Source of the DNA: Clostridium transplantifaecale | GTDB lineage: Bacteria; Bacillota; Clostridia; Lachnospirales; Lachnospiraceae | Direction: 5' to 3' | NCBI RefSeq assembly: GCF_900626075.1 | Contig: NZ_UYZY01000005.1 | Location: 62,001-126,000, forward strand | Length of the DNA stretch: 64,000 bases | In this document: piece by piece, positions 8,479 through 16,501 of the stretch | Layout of the letters: each line of letters starts with the position of its first letter | Numbering within the stretch: position 1 is the stretch's first letter | Program-made: the position numbers and the translations under genes | Notes under the pieces: model-generated | Databases searched by the model: none | What the model was told of the DNA's origin: nothing | Seen by the model: only the letters and a program-made list of their open reading frames with translations

Positions 8479-9116
8479 AAAAATCACACAAAAAGATAGT
8501 TGCACTCCTGGCCGGTTTCCTTTGTCTGGCAGCGGTCGGCACGAGTATGGCAAGCTACACCAACATGATTACAATCAAAAACCCATTTTCCACGGAAGGC
8601 CCAAGCGGAGTGATATTGGCGGAGAATTTCAACCCGGACAGTACGTTCCTTCCGGGAGAGACGGTTCAGAAACAGCCCTATTTCAAAAATACCGGAGATG
8701 TTGACTTGATAGTTCGGGTGCAGGTAAAGGAGCGGTGGAAAGACGGCGAAGGAAAGACGGTTAGTGATGAGAACAATCCTGATGCGCCGAACGTTGATGC
8801 CGTAACCAAATCATGGACCGACTCATGGAAAAACGATTGGGTAGAAATAGGAAGCTATTATTACTATAAGCATATCCTGACAAAAGCAGACGGCGCACAC
8901 GCAAAAACACCTGTAATACTGTCGGAGCTGAAACTGTCTAATCAGATATCAAACGATGCACACGGTATCAATTACAGCGGTCTGGTCTACGAGCTGAATT
9001 TTGATGCCGAGGCGGTACCGGCTGACAAATTATCCGTAGCGGTGTGGCAGGATGAACTGAATGTGGGAAGTGCTCAACAGGTAAGTTCCCTGGACTGGAG
9101 TAATCTTCTGCAATAG
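8475..9116 (+). CDS. SipW-locus matrix protein paralog 2
   Basis: 213 residues. The ATG at 8475 has GGAGG nine bases upstream and overlaps the preceding stop as ATGA, so translation is probably coupled; the longer frame from 8454 lacks a site. The N-terminus is basic and hydrophobic and ends in GTSMASYTN, a variant of the SipW-type signal GGTxAYF. The shared domain is visible as FLPGETVQKQPYFKNTGDVDLIVRVQVKERW, then YYYYKHIL and YELNFDAEAV. The usual QAT motif is replaced by PAD, so this member is divergent at its C-terminus. A short AT-rich gap (9117-9227) with palindromic AATATATTT sequence follows. Confidence 0.75.
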   Translation: MKKSHKKIVALLAGFLCLAAVGTSMASYTNMITIKNPFSTEGPSGVILAENFNPDSTFLPGETVQKQPYFKNTGDVDLIVRVQVKERWKDGEGKTVSDENNPDAPNVDAVTKSWTDSWKNDWVEIGSYYYYKHILTKADGAHAKTPVILSELKLSNQISNDAHGINYSGLVYELNFDAEAVPADKLSVAVWQDELNVGSAQQVSSLDWSNLLQ

Positions 9117-9227
9117 CAGAAAAACAGAGACTGCGGTATTTACCACAGATGAATTAGAAGAATATATTTAAAAATATATTTAAATAAAAAAATAAAAATA
9201 AACCAAAAAATTCAGGAGGAAATGAAC

Positions 9228-10118
9228 ATGAAAAAGAGGAATATAGCGGCATTAGCAGGAGTAGCAGCAGTACTGACAATCGGAGGATCCCTTGCGTACT
9301 TCAACCAGACCATGGAAGTGGAGAATAACTTTGATACGGCGAAATTTGGTTCCACTCTGGTGGAGGATTTCAAGCCCAGCGAAGGTAAAGACTGGCAGCC
9401 AGGCGTGGAAGTGAACAAGGATGTTGTAGTAACTAATACAGGTGACGTTCCGGTGGTTGTGCGTGTGAAGATGGATGAGAAGTGGATGCGTGATAACGAT
9501 GCATTTAAAACAATTACCGCAGCGGATGACAAAGGTAATACTATTGTAACAGTTCTTCAGGGAGGCGGCCAAGAAGAAGATGCAAAAGATGGTCTTACGG
9601 ATCCTGATAAGACAGTGGTACATAAGACGTTAAATACGGATGATTGGAAGTTGGCGGACGATGGTTGGTATTATTATGTATCAAATGTTCCTGCTGCTGG
9701 AGAAGATGGAACAGGCAATACAACAGAAAAATTCCTGGATGCTGTTAAACTTGCAAATGATGCCGATATGGGTGAATTTGTAAAGACAAAATACTATCAG
9801 CTTGAAGGCGAAGACGCATGGGTGAAGTTCCCGGTAGATGAGGATACAAAGGAACAAGTAACCGAAGAAGCACTGGAAAAAATGATAACGGCGGAAGGCA
9901 AAGTAATTGCCAAGATCAAAGCCGACGTAGCAGTTAAGACCGGTGCTGATGGCGATACAATAAACAAAGGTTATTCCGATGCTGAATACACTCTGACAAT
10001 TACTGCCGAAGTAGTTCAGGCGACAAAAGAAGCTGTAGATGCGACTTTTGGAATGGGAAAACCTTTCACCGCACCGGCAGACTGCAACTGGGAATTAAGA
10101 GCAAATCCAGCAGAATAA
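9228..10118 (+). CDS. SipW-dependent matrix protein paralog 3 (TasA/BsaA type)
   Basis: 296 residues. AGGAGG at 9214-9219 favours the ATG at 9228 over the one at 9222, which is only two bases away. The N-terminus (KKRNIAALAGVAAVLTIGGSLAYFNQ) has the typical SipW signal: short basic part, hydrophobic stretch and GGSLAYF, with cleavage expected near the Ala-Tyr. The mature part carries the family marks DWQPGVEV, VTNTGDVPVVVRVKMDEKWM, WYYYVSNV, FLDAVKL and YTLTITAEVVQATKEAV. By analogy with TasA and BsaA it is probably a filament-forming subunit. It has its own strong ribosome site and A/T-rich leader, suited to high output. Confidence 0.8.
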   Translation: MKKRNIAALAGVAAVLTIGGSLAYFNQTMEVENNFDTAKFGSTLVEDFKPSEGKDWQPGVEVNKDVVVTNTGDVPVVVRVKMDEKWMRDNDAFKTITAADDKGNTIVTVLQGGGQEEDAKDGLTDPDKTVVHKTLNTDDWKLADDGWYYYVSNVPAAGEDGTGNTTEKFLDAVKLANDADMGEFVKTKYYQLEGEDAWVKFPVDEDTKEQVTEEALEKMITAEGKVIAKIKADVAVKTGADGDTINKGYSDAEYTLTITAEVVQATKEAVDATFGMGKPFTAPADCNWELRANPAE

Positions 10119-10182
10119 ACATAGACGGTACAATTGTAAACACATATATAAAGAATATATAACAATCCAGGAGGAATAAAAA

Positions 10183-11166
10183 ATGAAGTTAAATAAAAAA
10201 TCAGGCGCTTTTGCAGGACTTTTCGCTTTAGCAGCAGTAGGCGGAACATTAGCATATTTCAACCAGACAGCAGCAATTACTAACCCATTTGCCACAAAAT
10301 CTTATGCGGCAGAGGTAGTGGAGCATTTCAACCCGGCAGACGGCGAGGACTGGAAACCAGGCGCAGAGGTAGAGAAGATGGTAGGCGCAAAAAACACTGG
10401 TGATTATCCGGTACTGGTACGTATCAGGATGGACGAAGAATGGAGCAGAGGAGATGCGGAGCCTTTCAAAACAATTTCCAGTGTTGGCAATGATAATAAG
10501 ACTTTAAAAGCTTTTAATAATGTAACCGAGGCGGGCGGGTTTTACACAGCTCACCAGAAGGATATCACAGACGGTATTGTACCAACGACATTAAATGCAA
10601 ACGATGGAGACGATACAGTCGTACATAAAGCATTAACAGTAGACACCACTGACTGGATGGATGGCGGAGACGGATACTGGTACTGGAACGGAATTATCGA
10701 AGCAGGTAAGACCACGGACGCTCTGATGACTTCTGTCAGACTGGCCTCCAATACCGACTTTGGTAAGTACGAAAAGATCAGAGGTTACTATACTTTATCT
10801 GCATCGGATGCAGGAAATGCAGAAGATGGGAATGGTGTAAAAGCATTAAACGAAGACGGAACAGTCAATATCAAATTTGATGTGGATTCCTACTTGAAAA
10901 AGACAAGTCAAGACTGGACAATAATAAGCGGTACTGATGAAGAAGCAATCAAAAAAGCAGAAAAAGAAGCAGCAAAAGAAGCTAAGGAGAACAACGGTTA
11001 TTTCTTCAGAAAATCCGAACAGAACATTACAGAAGCACAGGGTTATGCAAACGCAGAGTATGATCTGACCATTCACACACAGTTTATTCAGGCAACAAAA
11101 GATGCAGTTGCTTCCGAATGGAAGACGGCTCCGGAGGCAATTACAGGATTAGCAGGGCTCGAATAA
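10183..11166 (+). CDS. SipW-dependent matrix protein paralog 4 (TasA/BsaA type)
   Basis: 327 residues, preceded by CAGGAGG. It is the closest relative of paralog 3: the signal reads AAVGGTLAYFNQT, followed by DWKPGAEVEK, KNTGDYPVLVRIRMDEEWS, WYWNGII, LMTSVRLA and YDLTIHTQFIQATKDAV. An inserted Lys/Glu/Ala-rich helix (about residues 250-275) is special to this member. Paralogs 3 and 4 lie directly before the signal peptidase gene and are the best candidates for the major subunits. Function is inferred from family pattern and position. Confidence 0.8.
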   Translation: MKLNKKSGAFAGLFALAAVGGTLAYFNQTAAITNPFATKSYAAEVVEHFNPADGEDWKPGAEVEKMVGAKNTGDYPVLVRIRMDEEWSRGDAEPFKTISSVGNDNKTLKAFNNVTEAGGFYTAHQKDITDGIVPTTLNANDGDDTVVHKALTVDTTDWMDGGDGYWYWNGIIEAGKTTDALMTSVRLASNTDFGKYEKIRGYYTLSASDAGNAEDGNGVKALNEDGTVNIKFDVDSYLKKTSQDWTIISGTDEEAIKKAEKEAAKEAKENNGYFFRKSEQNITEAQGYANAEYDLTIHTQFIQATKDAVASEWKTAPEAITGLAGLE

Positions 11167-11187
11167 TACCGGGACAGGGTAAACACA

Positions 11188-11709
11188 ATGAAAATAATTA
11201 AAGGGATATTTACCATTCTATCATGGGCAGTGTACGCATGCATCATCTGTTATCTGCTGATTGCATCGCCCATGGTAGCCGGCTACCGGCCGGTAGTGGT
11301 GCTCAGCGGAAGTATGGAGCCGACGTACCATGTAGGAAGCGTCATTTATTACAAGCAGGCCGATTTTGCCGACATAAACGTAGGAGACGCCATTACCTTC
11401 CGGGCGGGGGAGAACTCCATGGTAACGCACCGGGTGGCTCAGAAAAGTGAGCTGTCGGGCACATTTACCACCAAAGGAGACGCCAACCTGACGGAGGATC
11501 CGGCTCCCGTGCCATACGAGAACGTAATTGGAAAGGTACTGAAATTCAGTATTCCGATGGCAGGTTTCTTTGTTGGTTATAGTAAGAACTTTATGGTGAT
11601 CGGAATCATGGCGGCTGTTATCGTGATAAATATCCTTCTTGACGGCATTTCTCCTGAAAAGGAGAAGAAGAAAAGAAAGGAAAATAGCGATGAGGAGAAA
11701 CAAACCTGA
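11188..11709 (+). CDS. sipW: SipW-type signal peptidase I
   Basis: 173-residue membrane signal peptidase of the archaeal/ER type. One membrane segment lies near residues 8-28 and another near 125-152. The catalytic Ser is in LSGSMEPTY (S42) and the catalytic His in VTHRVA (H81); this Ser-His pair replaces the Ser-Lys pair of ordinary bacterial signal peptidases. In Bacillus and Clostridium perfringens the matching enzyme processes TasA/CalY or BsaA, so here it should mature the seven neighbouring proteins. The C-terminus is a Lys/Glu-rich cytoplasmic tail. The ribosome site (CAGGG) is weaker than those of the substrate genes, which fits lower enzyme output. The next gene overlaps it by 20 bases. 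Confidence 0.9.
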   Translation: MKIIKGIFTILSWAVYACIICYLLIASPMVAGYRPVVVLSGSMEPTYHVGSVIYYKQADFADINVGDAITFRAGENSMVTHRVAQKSELSGTFTTKGDANLTEDPAPVPYENVIGKVLKFSIPMAGFFVGYSKNFMVIGIMAAVIVINILLDGISPEKEKKKRKENSDEEKQT

Positions 11710-12619
11710 TAAAAAAAGCATATTGGCTCTGGTTTCACTCCTCGCAGTGACGGCAATAGGAGGAACCTTCGCCTATTTTAGCCAGGACCTGTACGCTGCT
11801 AATGAATTCCAGACCGGCAAGTATGATACGGATATCACGGAGGAATTCATTCCGCCTTCCGACTGGCAGCCGGGAGTAACAGTTGATAAAAAAGTTCAAA
11901 TTAAGAACAGCGGCAATGTTGATGTGGCTGCAGTGGCAAAACTCACGGAGTCTTGTGTGCGCAGAGAGGATATCACAATAACCGAATACTACACGAAGAC
12001 AGACGGAACCATGGGAGAGCGGGAAGTTGCGTTGGATAAGCCGGGAAGTCATCAAGATGACAGGCTTTCGACCATATTCACGCCGAAGAATTCAGTCGGT
12101 GAGCCTATGCAGCCGGAAGAAGTCGCTATTAAGAATTTTGGAGCTAATAATGTCAATGTAGTTATGTTCGATGATTCCTTGACAACAGAAGAGGACTATG
12201 AATCATATTACAAAGACAAATGGGTATGTCTGAGGAAAGAAATTACGACGGATGACGCCCCCGAAGTAACCGGCCCGGTCTACTACTTTCTCTATGCCGG
12301 TCTGATTAAAGGCGGCCAAACCACCGTCCCTCTTCTGGAGAGTGTAACGATGAATCCCAAACTGGAATCCACGGTAACTAATACAAAATTGGTGGCCGAT
12401 GTAGACGAGAATGGAGAAAACCGGTACACATTTACTGCCACCTCAAGTGAATACGGCTATGACAGTGTACATTATAAATTGAATGTCAAGGCTAAAACCG
12501 TTCAGGCAACAATGGCTGCTATCGATTCGGTATTAGTGAATTCTGAGGACGGAAGCGATATGCTTCCTGAAGAGTTTGCAGGTTTACTTGATTACGTAAA
12601 AGGTCTTTGCAGGGAATAA
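11690..12619 (+). CDS. SipW-dependent matrix protein paralog 5
   Basis: 309 residues. The ATG at 11690 is preceded by AAAGGAAAATAGCG and overlaps the sipW end; the longer frame from 11639 would run back through sipW. The signal is VTAIGGTFAYFSQD, very close to the TasA and CalY pattern TFAYFSD. Family marks are DWQPGVTVDKKVQIKNSGNVDVAAVAKL, VYYFLYAGLI, LLESVTM, and YKLNVKAKTVQATMAAI. It groups with paralogs 6 and 7 (shared NEF, TGKYDTDITEEF and YGYDSVHY blocks) rather than with 3 and 4, so the locus contains two subfamilies, one on each side of sipW. Confidence 0.8.
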   Translation: MRRNKPDKKSILALVSLLAVTAIGGTFAYFSQDLYAANEFQTGKYDTDITEEFIPPSDWQPGVTVDKKVQIKNSGNVDVAAVAKLTESCVRREDITITEYYTKTDGTMGEREVALDKPGSHQDDRLSTIFTPKNSVGEPMQPEEVAIKNFGANNVNVVMFDDSLTTEEDYESYYKDKWVCLRKEITTDDAPEVTGPVYYFLYAGLIKGGQTTVPLLESVTMNPKLESTVTNTKLVADVDENGENRYTFTATSSEYGYDSVHYKLNVKAKTVQATMAAIDSVLVNSEDGSDMLPEEFAGLLDYVKGLCRE

Positions 12620-12667
12620 ACAGAAAAATAAAATAATATTTAAAGAAGGAAAAGGAGTATACATAAA

Positions 12668-13657
12668 ATGAAAAAGAATAAAAAAGCGTTATTAGGAATT
12701 GCAGCTCTTGCTGCTGTAACAGTAATCGGCGGATCATGGGCATACTGGAGCCAGGATTTATCAGCAGTCAATGAATTCGAGACAGGTAAATTCGATACGG
12801 ATATCACCGAGGAATTTACACCTCCTGTACCAGGCGAGTGGGTACCAGGCGTTGAAGTGGAAAAGAGAGTTAAGATTACCAACAGCGGTGATGTGAAATT
12901 AGCGGCAATTGCATCCATCGACCAGGTTTGGAGGAGAGTAGAAGATGTAATAGATCCTGCCAGCCCTGGACAGTTAGACCCGATTGCACCGGCTAAAGAC
13001 GGATACTTCAGCCTGATGTTCAGGGATGATGAAGGAAACGATCAGTACGCTTCCGATGTGAAGTGGGGAGAAAATGTTGTAGTTCTTGTTGACAGCGAGA
13101 TTGGTGTTGAGGATGCAGTTGCAGAGAATTTAGGCTTAACAGCGGTTACTGCTCTCGACGAAGCAAAGGATAAATGGGTTCTTGTAGCGGCAAGAAACAA
13201 TGATACAACCAACAACAGAGAATATGACAAAGATAAGAGCATCCGTCCGGTTGGCTACTCCGATCTGCAGTTCATTTATAACGGAATCATCGATAAAAAG
13301 TCCGAAACTCCGGAACTGGTTACTGCTGTAGAACTGAATCAGAATGTTACCACAAGCATTACAGGAAAAACAACAGTTGTAAACGTAGATAAGAATGGCG
13401 AAAAGGTTACGACAATTACAACAGAGAAGAGCAAATATGGTTATGACAGCGCAAGATATACTATGACAGTTAATGCGACAACAATTCAGGCCACAAGAAG
13501 CGCTATCACATCTGTCCTTAAAGGCAAAATGGTGTCCTATAATGATAAAGTCAGAAAGATCAGCGAAGCTCAGACCGATGCGTTCTTAACTCTGCATAAT
13601 GACGACCTGATTCCTGATGACGACCTGATTCCTGAAGAGATAAACGCACAGCCATAA
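12668..13657 (+). CDS. SipW-dependent matrix protein paralog 6
   Basis: 329 residues with a GGAG ribosome site. The signal reads VTVIGGSWAYWSQD. The mature part starts with NEFETGKFDTDITEEFTPP, closely matching paralog 5, and continues with WVPGVEVEKRVKITNSGDVKLAAIASI, a FIYNGII block, LVTAVELN, YGYDSARYTMTV and TIQATRSAI. The C-terminus has a short imperfect repeat (DDLIPDDDLIPEE) encoded by a duplicated 15-base unit. It is probably a second-subfamily filament or cap subunit. No wall-anchoring signal is present. Confidence 0.8.
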   Translation: MKKNKKALLGIAALAAVTVIGGSWAYWSQDLSAVNEFETGKFDTDITEEFTPPVPGEWVPGVEVEKRVKITNSGDVKLAAIASIDQVWRRVEDVIDPASPGQLDPIAPAKDGYFSLMFRDDEGNDQYASDVKWGENVVVLVDSEIGVEDAVAENLGLTAVTALDEAKDKWVLVAARNNDTTNNREYDKDKSIRPVGYSDLQFIYNGIIDKKSETPELVTAVELNQNVTTSITGKTTVVNVDKNGEKVTTITTEKSKYGYDSARYTMTVNATTIQATRSAITSVLKGKMVSYNDKVRKISEAQTDAFLTLHNDDLIPDDDLIPEEINAQP

Positions 13658-13709
13658 CATCAAGAAGCATTAAACAGTATTCACAGTAACAGACAGGAGA
13701 TAGAGTGAT

Positions 13710-15314
13710 ATGAGGAAAGGCAGACACAAACTATTAGGGTTGGCAGCCCTGGCATCCCTAATGCTCATTGGCGGTACCTGGGCGGCCTGGACCCAGGAGC
13801 TTTGGACCGGTAATGAATTCATGCCTGGACAATATAATACTTCCCTCGATGAGGCTTTTACCCCCCCTGACGGCTGGCAGCCGGGAGTGGAGCAGGAGAA
13901 AAAAGTCTGGATCAGTAATAAAGGAACCGTGCCGGTCATGGCAAAGGTGGTTATCACCCAGCAGTGGATCCGCAAAGAGAATATCTATGCTACGGAAGTG
14001 GATGAGCAGGGAGAAATTGTTGAAACACCGGTGAAGCCTTTGAAAGGAGAAGCTTTTCCTCTGACATTTGACTCGGGGGCGGGAATGGAGTATGCAGCCA
14101 TACCTGAGTTCAACAAGGATACGGTAGTGCTTCTGGCCTCCGGAAAGACTGCCGACGATTCGCTGAGTCTTGGCCTCACCACGGTAAATACGGTGGATGA
14201 GGCCAGGGGAAAATGGATTCTGATAAATGAGGTGCCGGACAGCAATAGCGGCTACATCCTTTATTACCTGGGAATTATTGAACCGGGCAAGGAATCCCCT
14301 GTGTTTTTAAACAGTGTGACACTCAACGAGAAGCTGTCACGCACCATCTCCGGCAAAAAGACATACCATGTCAAGATGGAGGACGGAAGCAGAAAGAAAG
14401 TTACCGTGGACAGTGTCAGCGCCCAGTTTGGCTATGATTCAGCCAAATATACGATGGACATCAAGGGGACTACGGTTCAGGCTACAAAGGCAGCCGTTGA
14501 GGAGATCTTTGGCAAGGACGGCGATACACTGGCCTTCCTGGCGGATCAAGTGGCGGAGAGCGGAGTATTTACTTCCAATACGGTTAAAACTCTGAAGTTT
14601 GAGTCCTCCGGCGGAAAACTGGTTTACACTCCGTACCGTACGGAATCGGGTACCGAGGAAGGCAACTGGTTTATGAGCTTTACCGATATGGTTCCGGGAG
14701 GAATCTATAAGGATAAGCTTAACATTGAAAATGCATCTTCCAGGAAGTACGATCTGTATATGCAGGTTATGCCGAGAGTCCAGGATGAAGTCAAAGATGA
14801 AATTCTGAATCTTATCACGATGAAGGTAACCTGCGACGGAACCCTTCTTTATGACGGCAAAGCGACAGGGGCTTCCCTGGTAAGCGGCTCTGAGACTGAC
14901 AATAATCTTCAGCGCGTCGTTCCTCTGGGGCGTTATGCGGGGGGCAAGACAGGAACCATAGAGGTGGAACTGCAGCTGGATCCGAATCTGAAGCTGGGTG
15001 ACGGAGCGAGTGAAAGAATCGCAGGAGTTCTCTCCAGGATAGACTGGAAGTTTATGGCCACAGAAGTGGATGAAAGCTCACCGAACGGATCGGGCGGAGG
15101 CGGAAAAGATCGGGATCACCATACTACGGTCAATATTCCGGATAGCGAAGTGCCGCTGTCTGATATGACAGTGATCGAGGATTCGGAAGTGCCGCTGGCC
15201 GTTCTTCCGAAGACAGGTGACGATGCTCCGATTATCCCAATCATCATTACGATAATGGGAAGCGGTATCATTCTCCTTTATCTGGGAATGAAGCTTCGCA
15301 GGAAAGAAGAATAA
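13710..15314 (+). CDS. Wall-anchored matrix protein paralog 7 with LPKTG sorting signal
   Basis: 534 residues and the only member of the family with a wall anchor. The N-terminus has the SipW-like signal LIGGTWAAWTQE, and the first ~270 residues carry the family domain (GWQPGVEQEKKVWISNKGTVPVMAKVVI, ILYYLGII, FLNSVTLN, YGYDSAKYTMDI, TVQATKAAV). A further beta-rich domain follows (about 285-450, including MSFTDMVPGGIYKDKLNIENAS), then a Gly/Ser/His linker. The end holds LPKTGD, a hydrophobic stretch and a KLRRKEE tail, a complete sortase signal. It lies 11 bases before the second sortase, its likely partner, and is probably the base that ties the assembly to peptidoglycan. Confidence 0.85.
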   Translation: MRKGRHKLLGLAALASLMLIGGTWAAWTQELWTGNEFMPGQYNTSLDEAFTPPDGWQPGVEQEKKVWISNKGTVPVMAKVVITQQWIRKENIYATEVDEQGEIVETPVKPLKGEAFPLTFDSGAGMEYAAIPEFNKDTVVLLASGKTADDSLSLGLTTVNTVDEARGKWILINEVPDSNSGYILYYLGIIEPGKESPVFLNSVTLNEKLSRTISGKKTYHVKMEDGSRKKVTVDSVSAQFGYDSAKYTMDIKGTTVQATKAAVEEIFGKDGDTLAFLADQVAESGVFTSNTVKTLKFESSGGKLVYTPYRTESGTEEGNWFMSFTDMVPGGIYKDKLNIENASSRKYDLYMQVMPRVQDEVKDEILNLITMKVTCDGTLLYDGKATGASLVSGSETDNNLQRVVPLGRYAGGKTGTIEVELQLDPNLKLGDGASERIAGVLSRIDWKFMATEVDESSPNGSGGGGKDRDHHTTVNIPDSEVPLSDMTVIEDSEVPLAVLPKTGDDAPIIPIIITIMGSGIILLYLGMKLRRKEE

Positions 15315-15325
15315 AACAGGACTGG

Positions 15326-16165
15326 ATGAAGAGAAAAATTTATAAACTATTTTTTGCCGCTGTTTTAGCCGTATTTCTTCTCTCATCGGGATTTCTGGTA
15401 AAGTTGATGTATGATTACCGGAAAGCGGAGAAGGAATACAGTGAAATAGCAGAAGATGCAGTTAAGATACTCCCCGGCGCGGCGGAAAGCGCCGGGGGAG
15501 TTTTTGATTCGGGAACGGCTCAGGAGGATGGCAGGGAAAACGCTCCAATCGATTTGAACAGAGTGCTGGCTATTGATTTTCAGAGCCTGAAAAAGAAAAA
15601 TCCCGATATCATTGCCTGGCTGGATATTCCGGGCACCGGAATCAGCTATCCCGTAGCAAAGACAGGAGATAATGAATTTTATATCACCCATGGTATTTAT
15701 GGAGGTAAAAGCAGTTCAGGGGCGGTCTTTATGGACTTCAGAAACAAAACGGACCTGTCGGACGGCAATACAATTCTGTTTGGACACAATATGCGCAATG
15801 GTTCCATGTTTGGCGGACTCAGACAGTTTAAATCCCAGTCCTACCGCAACAGCCGGCCCTATGTGGATTTATATTTTCCCGACGGCCGCGTAAGATTTGA
15901 GATTTACTCCTGTTATGAAGAGTCTGCAAGCGGTGAGAATTTTCCGACTCTGTTCACCGGAGAAGATGACAGGAAAGCATTTGTAAACGCCGCTGCCGCA
16001 CGCTCCCTCTATCAGACTGGGGTGGATCCGGAAGAGTCGGACCACACACTGATGCTTGTAACCTGCACGGGAAAAGGCTATAGCCACAGGCTGGTCGTTC
16101 ATGCAGCACAAATAGACGATCAGGCAGAACCTGCAGACGGCCGGGCAGAATCAGCAGGTGATTAG
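15326..16165 (+). CDS. Class B sortase
   Basis: 279 residues. A membrane segment at about residues 7-28 anchors the enzyme with the catalytic domain outside. The catalytic residues are H154 (FGHNM), C247 (VTCTGKG) and R255 (SHRLVVHA). Spacing and the long insertion before the Cys are those of class B enzymes. It lies directly after the LPKTG protein and is the last gene before a terminator, so it most likely anchors that protein. Class B sortases usually use NPQTN-like or (S/P)PXTG signals, so an LPKTG partner is worth noting. The catalytic domain is almost the same as that of the sortase at 2-781. Confidence 0.92.
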   Translation: MKRKIYKLFFAAVLAVFLLSSGFLVKLMYDYRKAEKEYSEIAEDAVKILPGAAESAGGVFDSGTAQEDGRENAPIDLNRVLAIDFQSLKKKNPDIIAWLDIPGTGISYPVAKTGDNEFYITHGIYGGKSSSGAVFMDFRNKTDLSDGNTILFGHNMRNGSMFGGLRQFKSQSYRNSRPYVDLYFPDGRVRFEIYSCYEESASGENFPTLFTGEDDRKAFVNAAAARSLYQTGVDPEESDHTLMLVTCTGKGYSHRLVVHAAQIDDQAEPADGRAESAGD

Positions 16166-16204
16166 GAAGAGCCGGCGGAAGAACCTGCTAAATAAACAGA
16201 ATCA

Positions 16205-16244
16205 AACGAGCCTTCAGGATAATAGTCCGGGAGGCTCGTTTTTT
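16205..16244 (+). terminator. Terminator of the surface operon
   Basis: AACGAGCCT pairs with AGGCTCGTT and is followed by T6 overlapping the stem. It ends the operon that runs from about 2545 to the sortase. Confidence 0.88.
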
Positions 16245-16347
16245 GTCTATATTAGGCCAGCTTATGTTATCCGGCTGCGTCCTGTCCGTTCTTTAGGGCG
16301 GAACAGACAGGGGATTGAAAGGTGGGAAACGGCATCTCAATAAGTGT

Positions 16348-16376
16348 TTGAACAAACTCTGCATAACTGATATAAT
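16348..16376 (+). promoter_or_regulatory. Sigma-A promoter of the flavodoxin-ferredoxin gene
   Basis: TTGAAC, a 17-base spacer and TATAAT. Transcription should start near 16383, just before the interrupted palindrome at 16388-16414. The 336 bases between the sortase and this gene otherwise hold only the operon terminator. Confidence 0.75.
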
Positions 16377-16387
16377 AGAAGATAAGC

Positions 16388-16414
16388 GCAACTGTGAAAG
16401 AATTGAATAGTTAC
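16388..16414 (+). repeat. Interrupted palindrome in the leader of the EFR1 gene
   Basis: GCAACT and AGTTAC are separated by 15 bases and lie right after the predicted start of transcription. The right half, GAATAGTTAC, is identical to that before the MATE gene (34206-34216). Confidence 0.5.
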
Positions 16415-16501
16415 AGGAAAGATTTAATGGATGACGGAAGCCTGTATACAGGTTATCGTTACATAGCTGTGAATGAGAAAAATCAGGGAGGAAATAAACC
16501 A

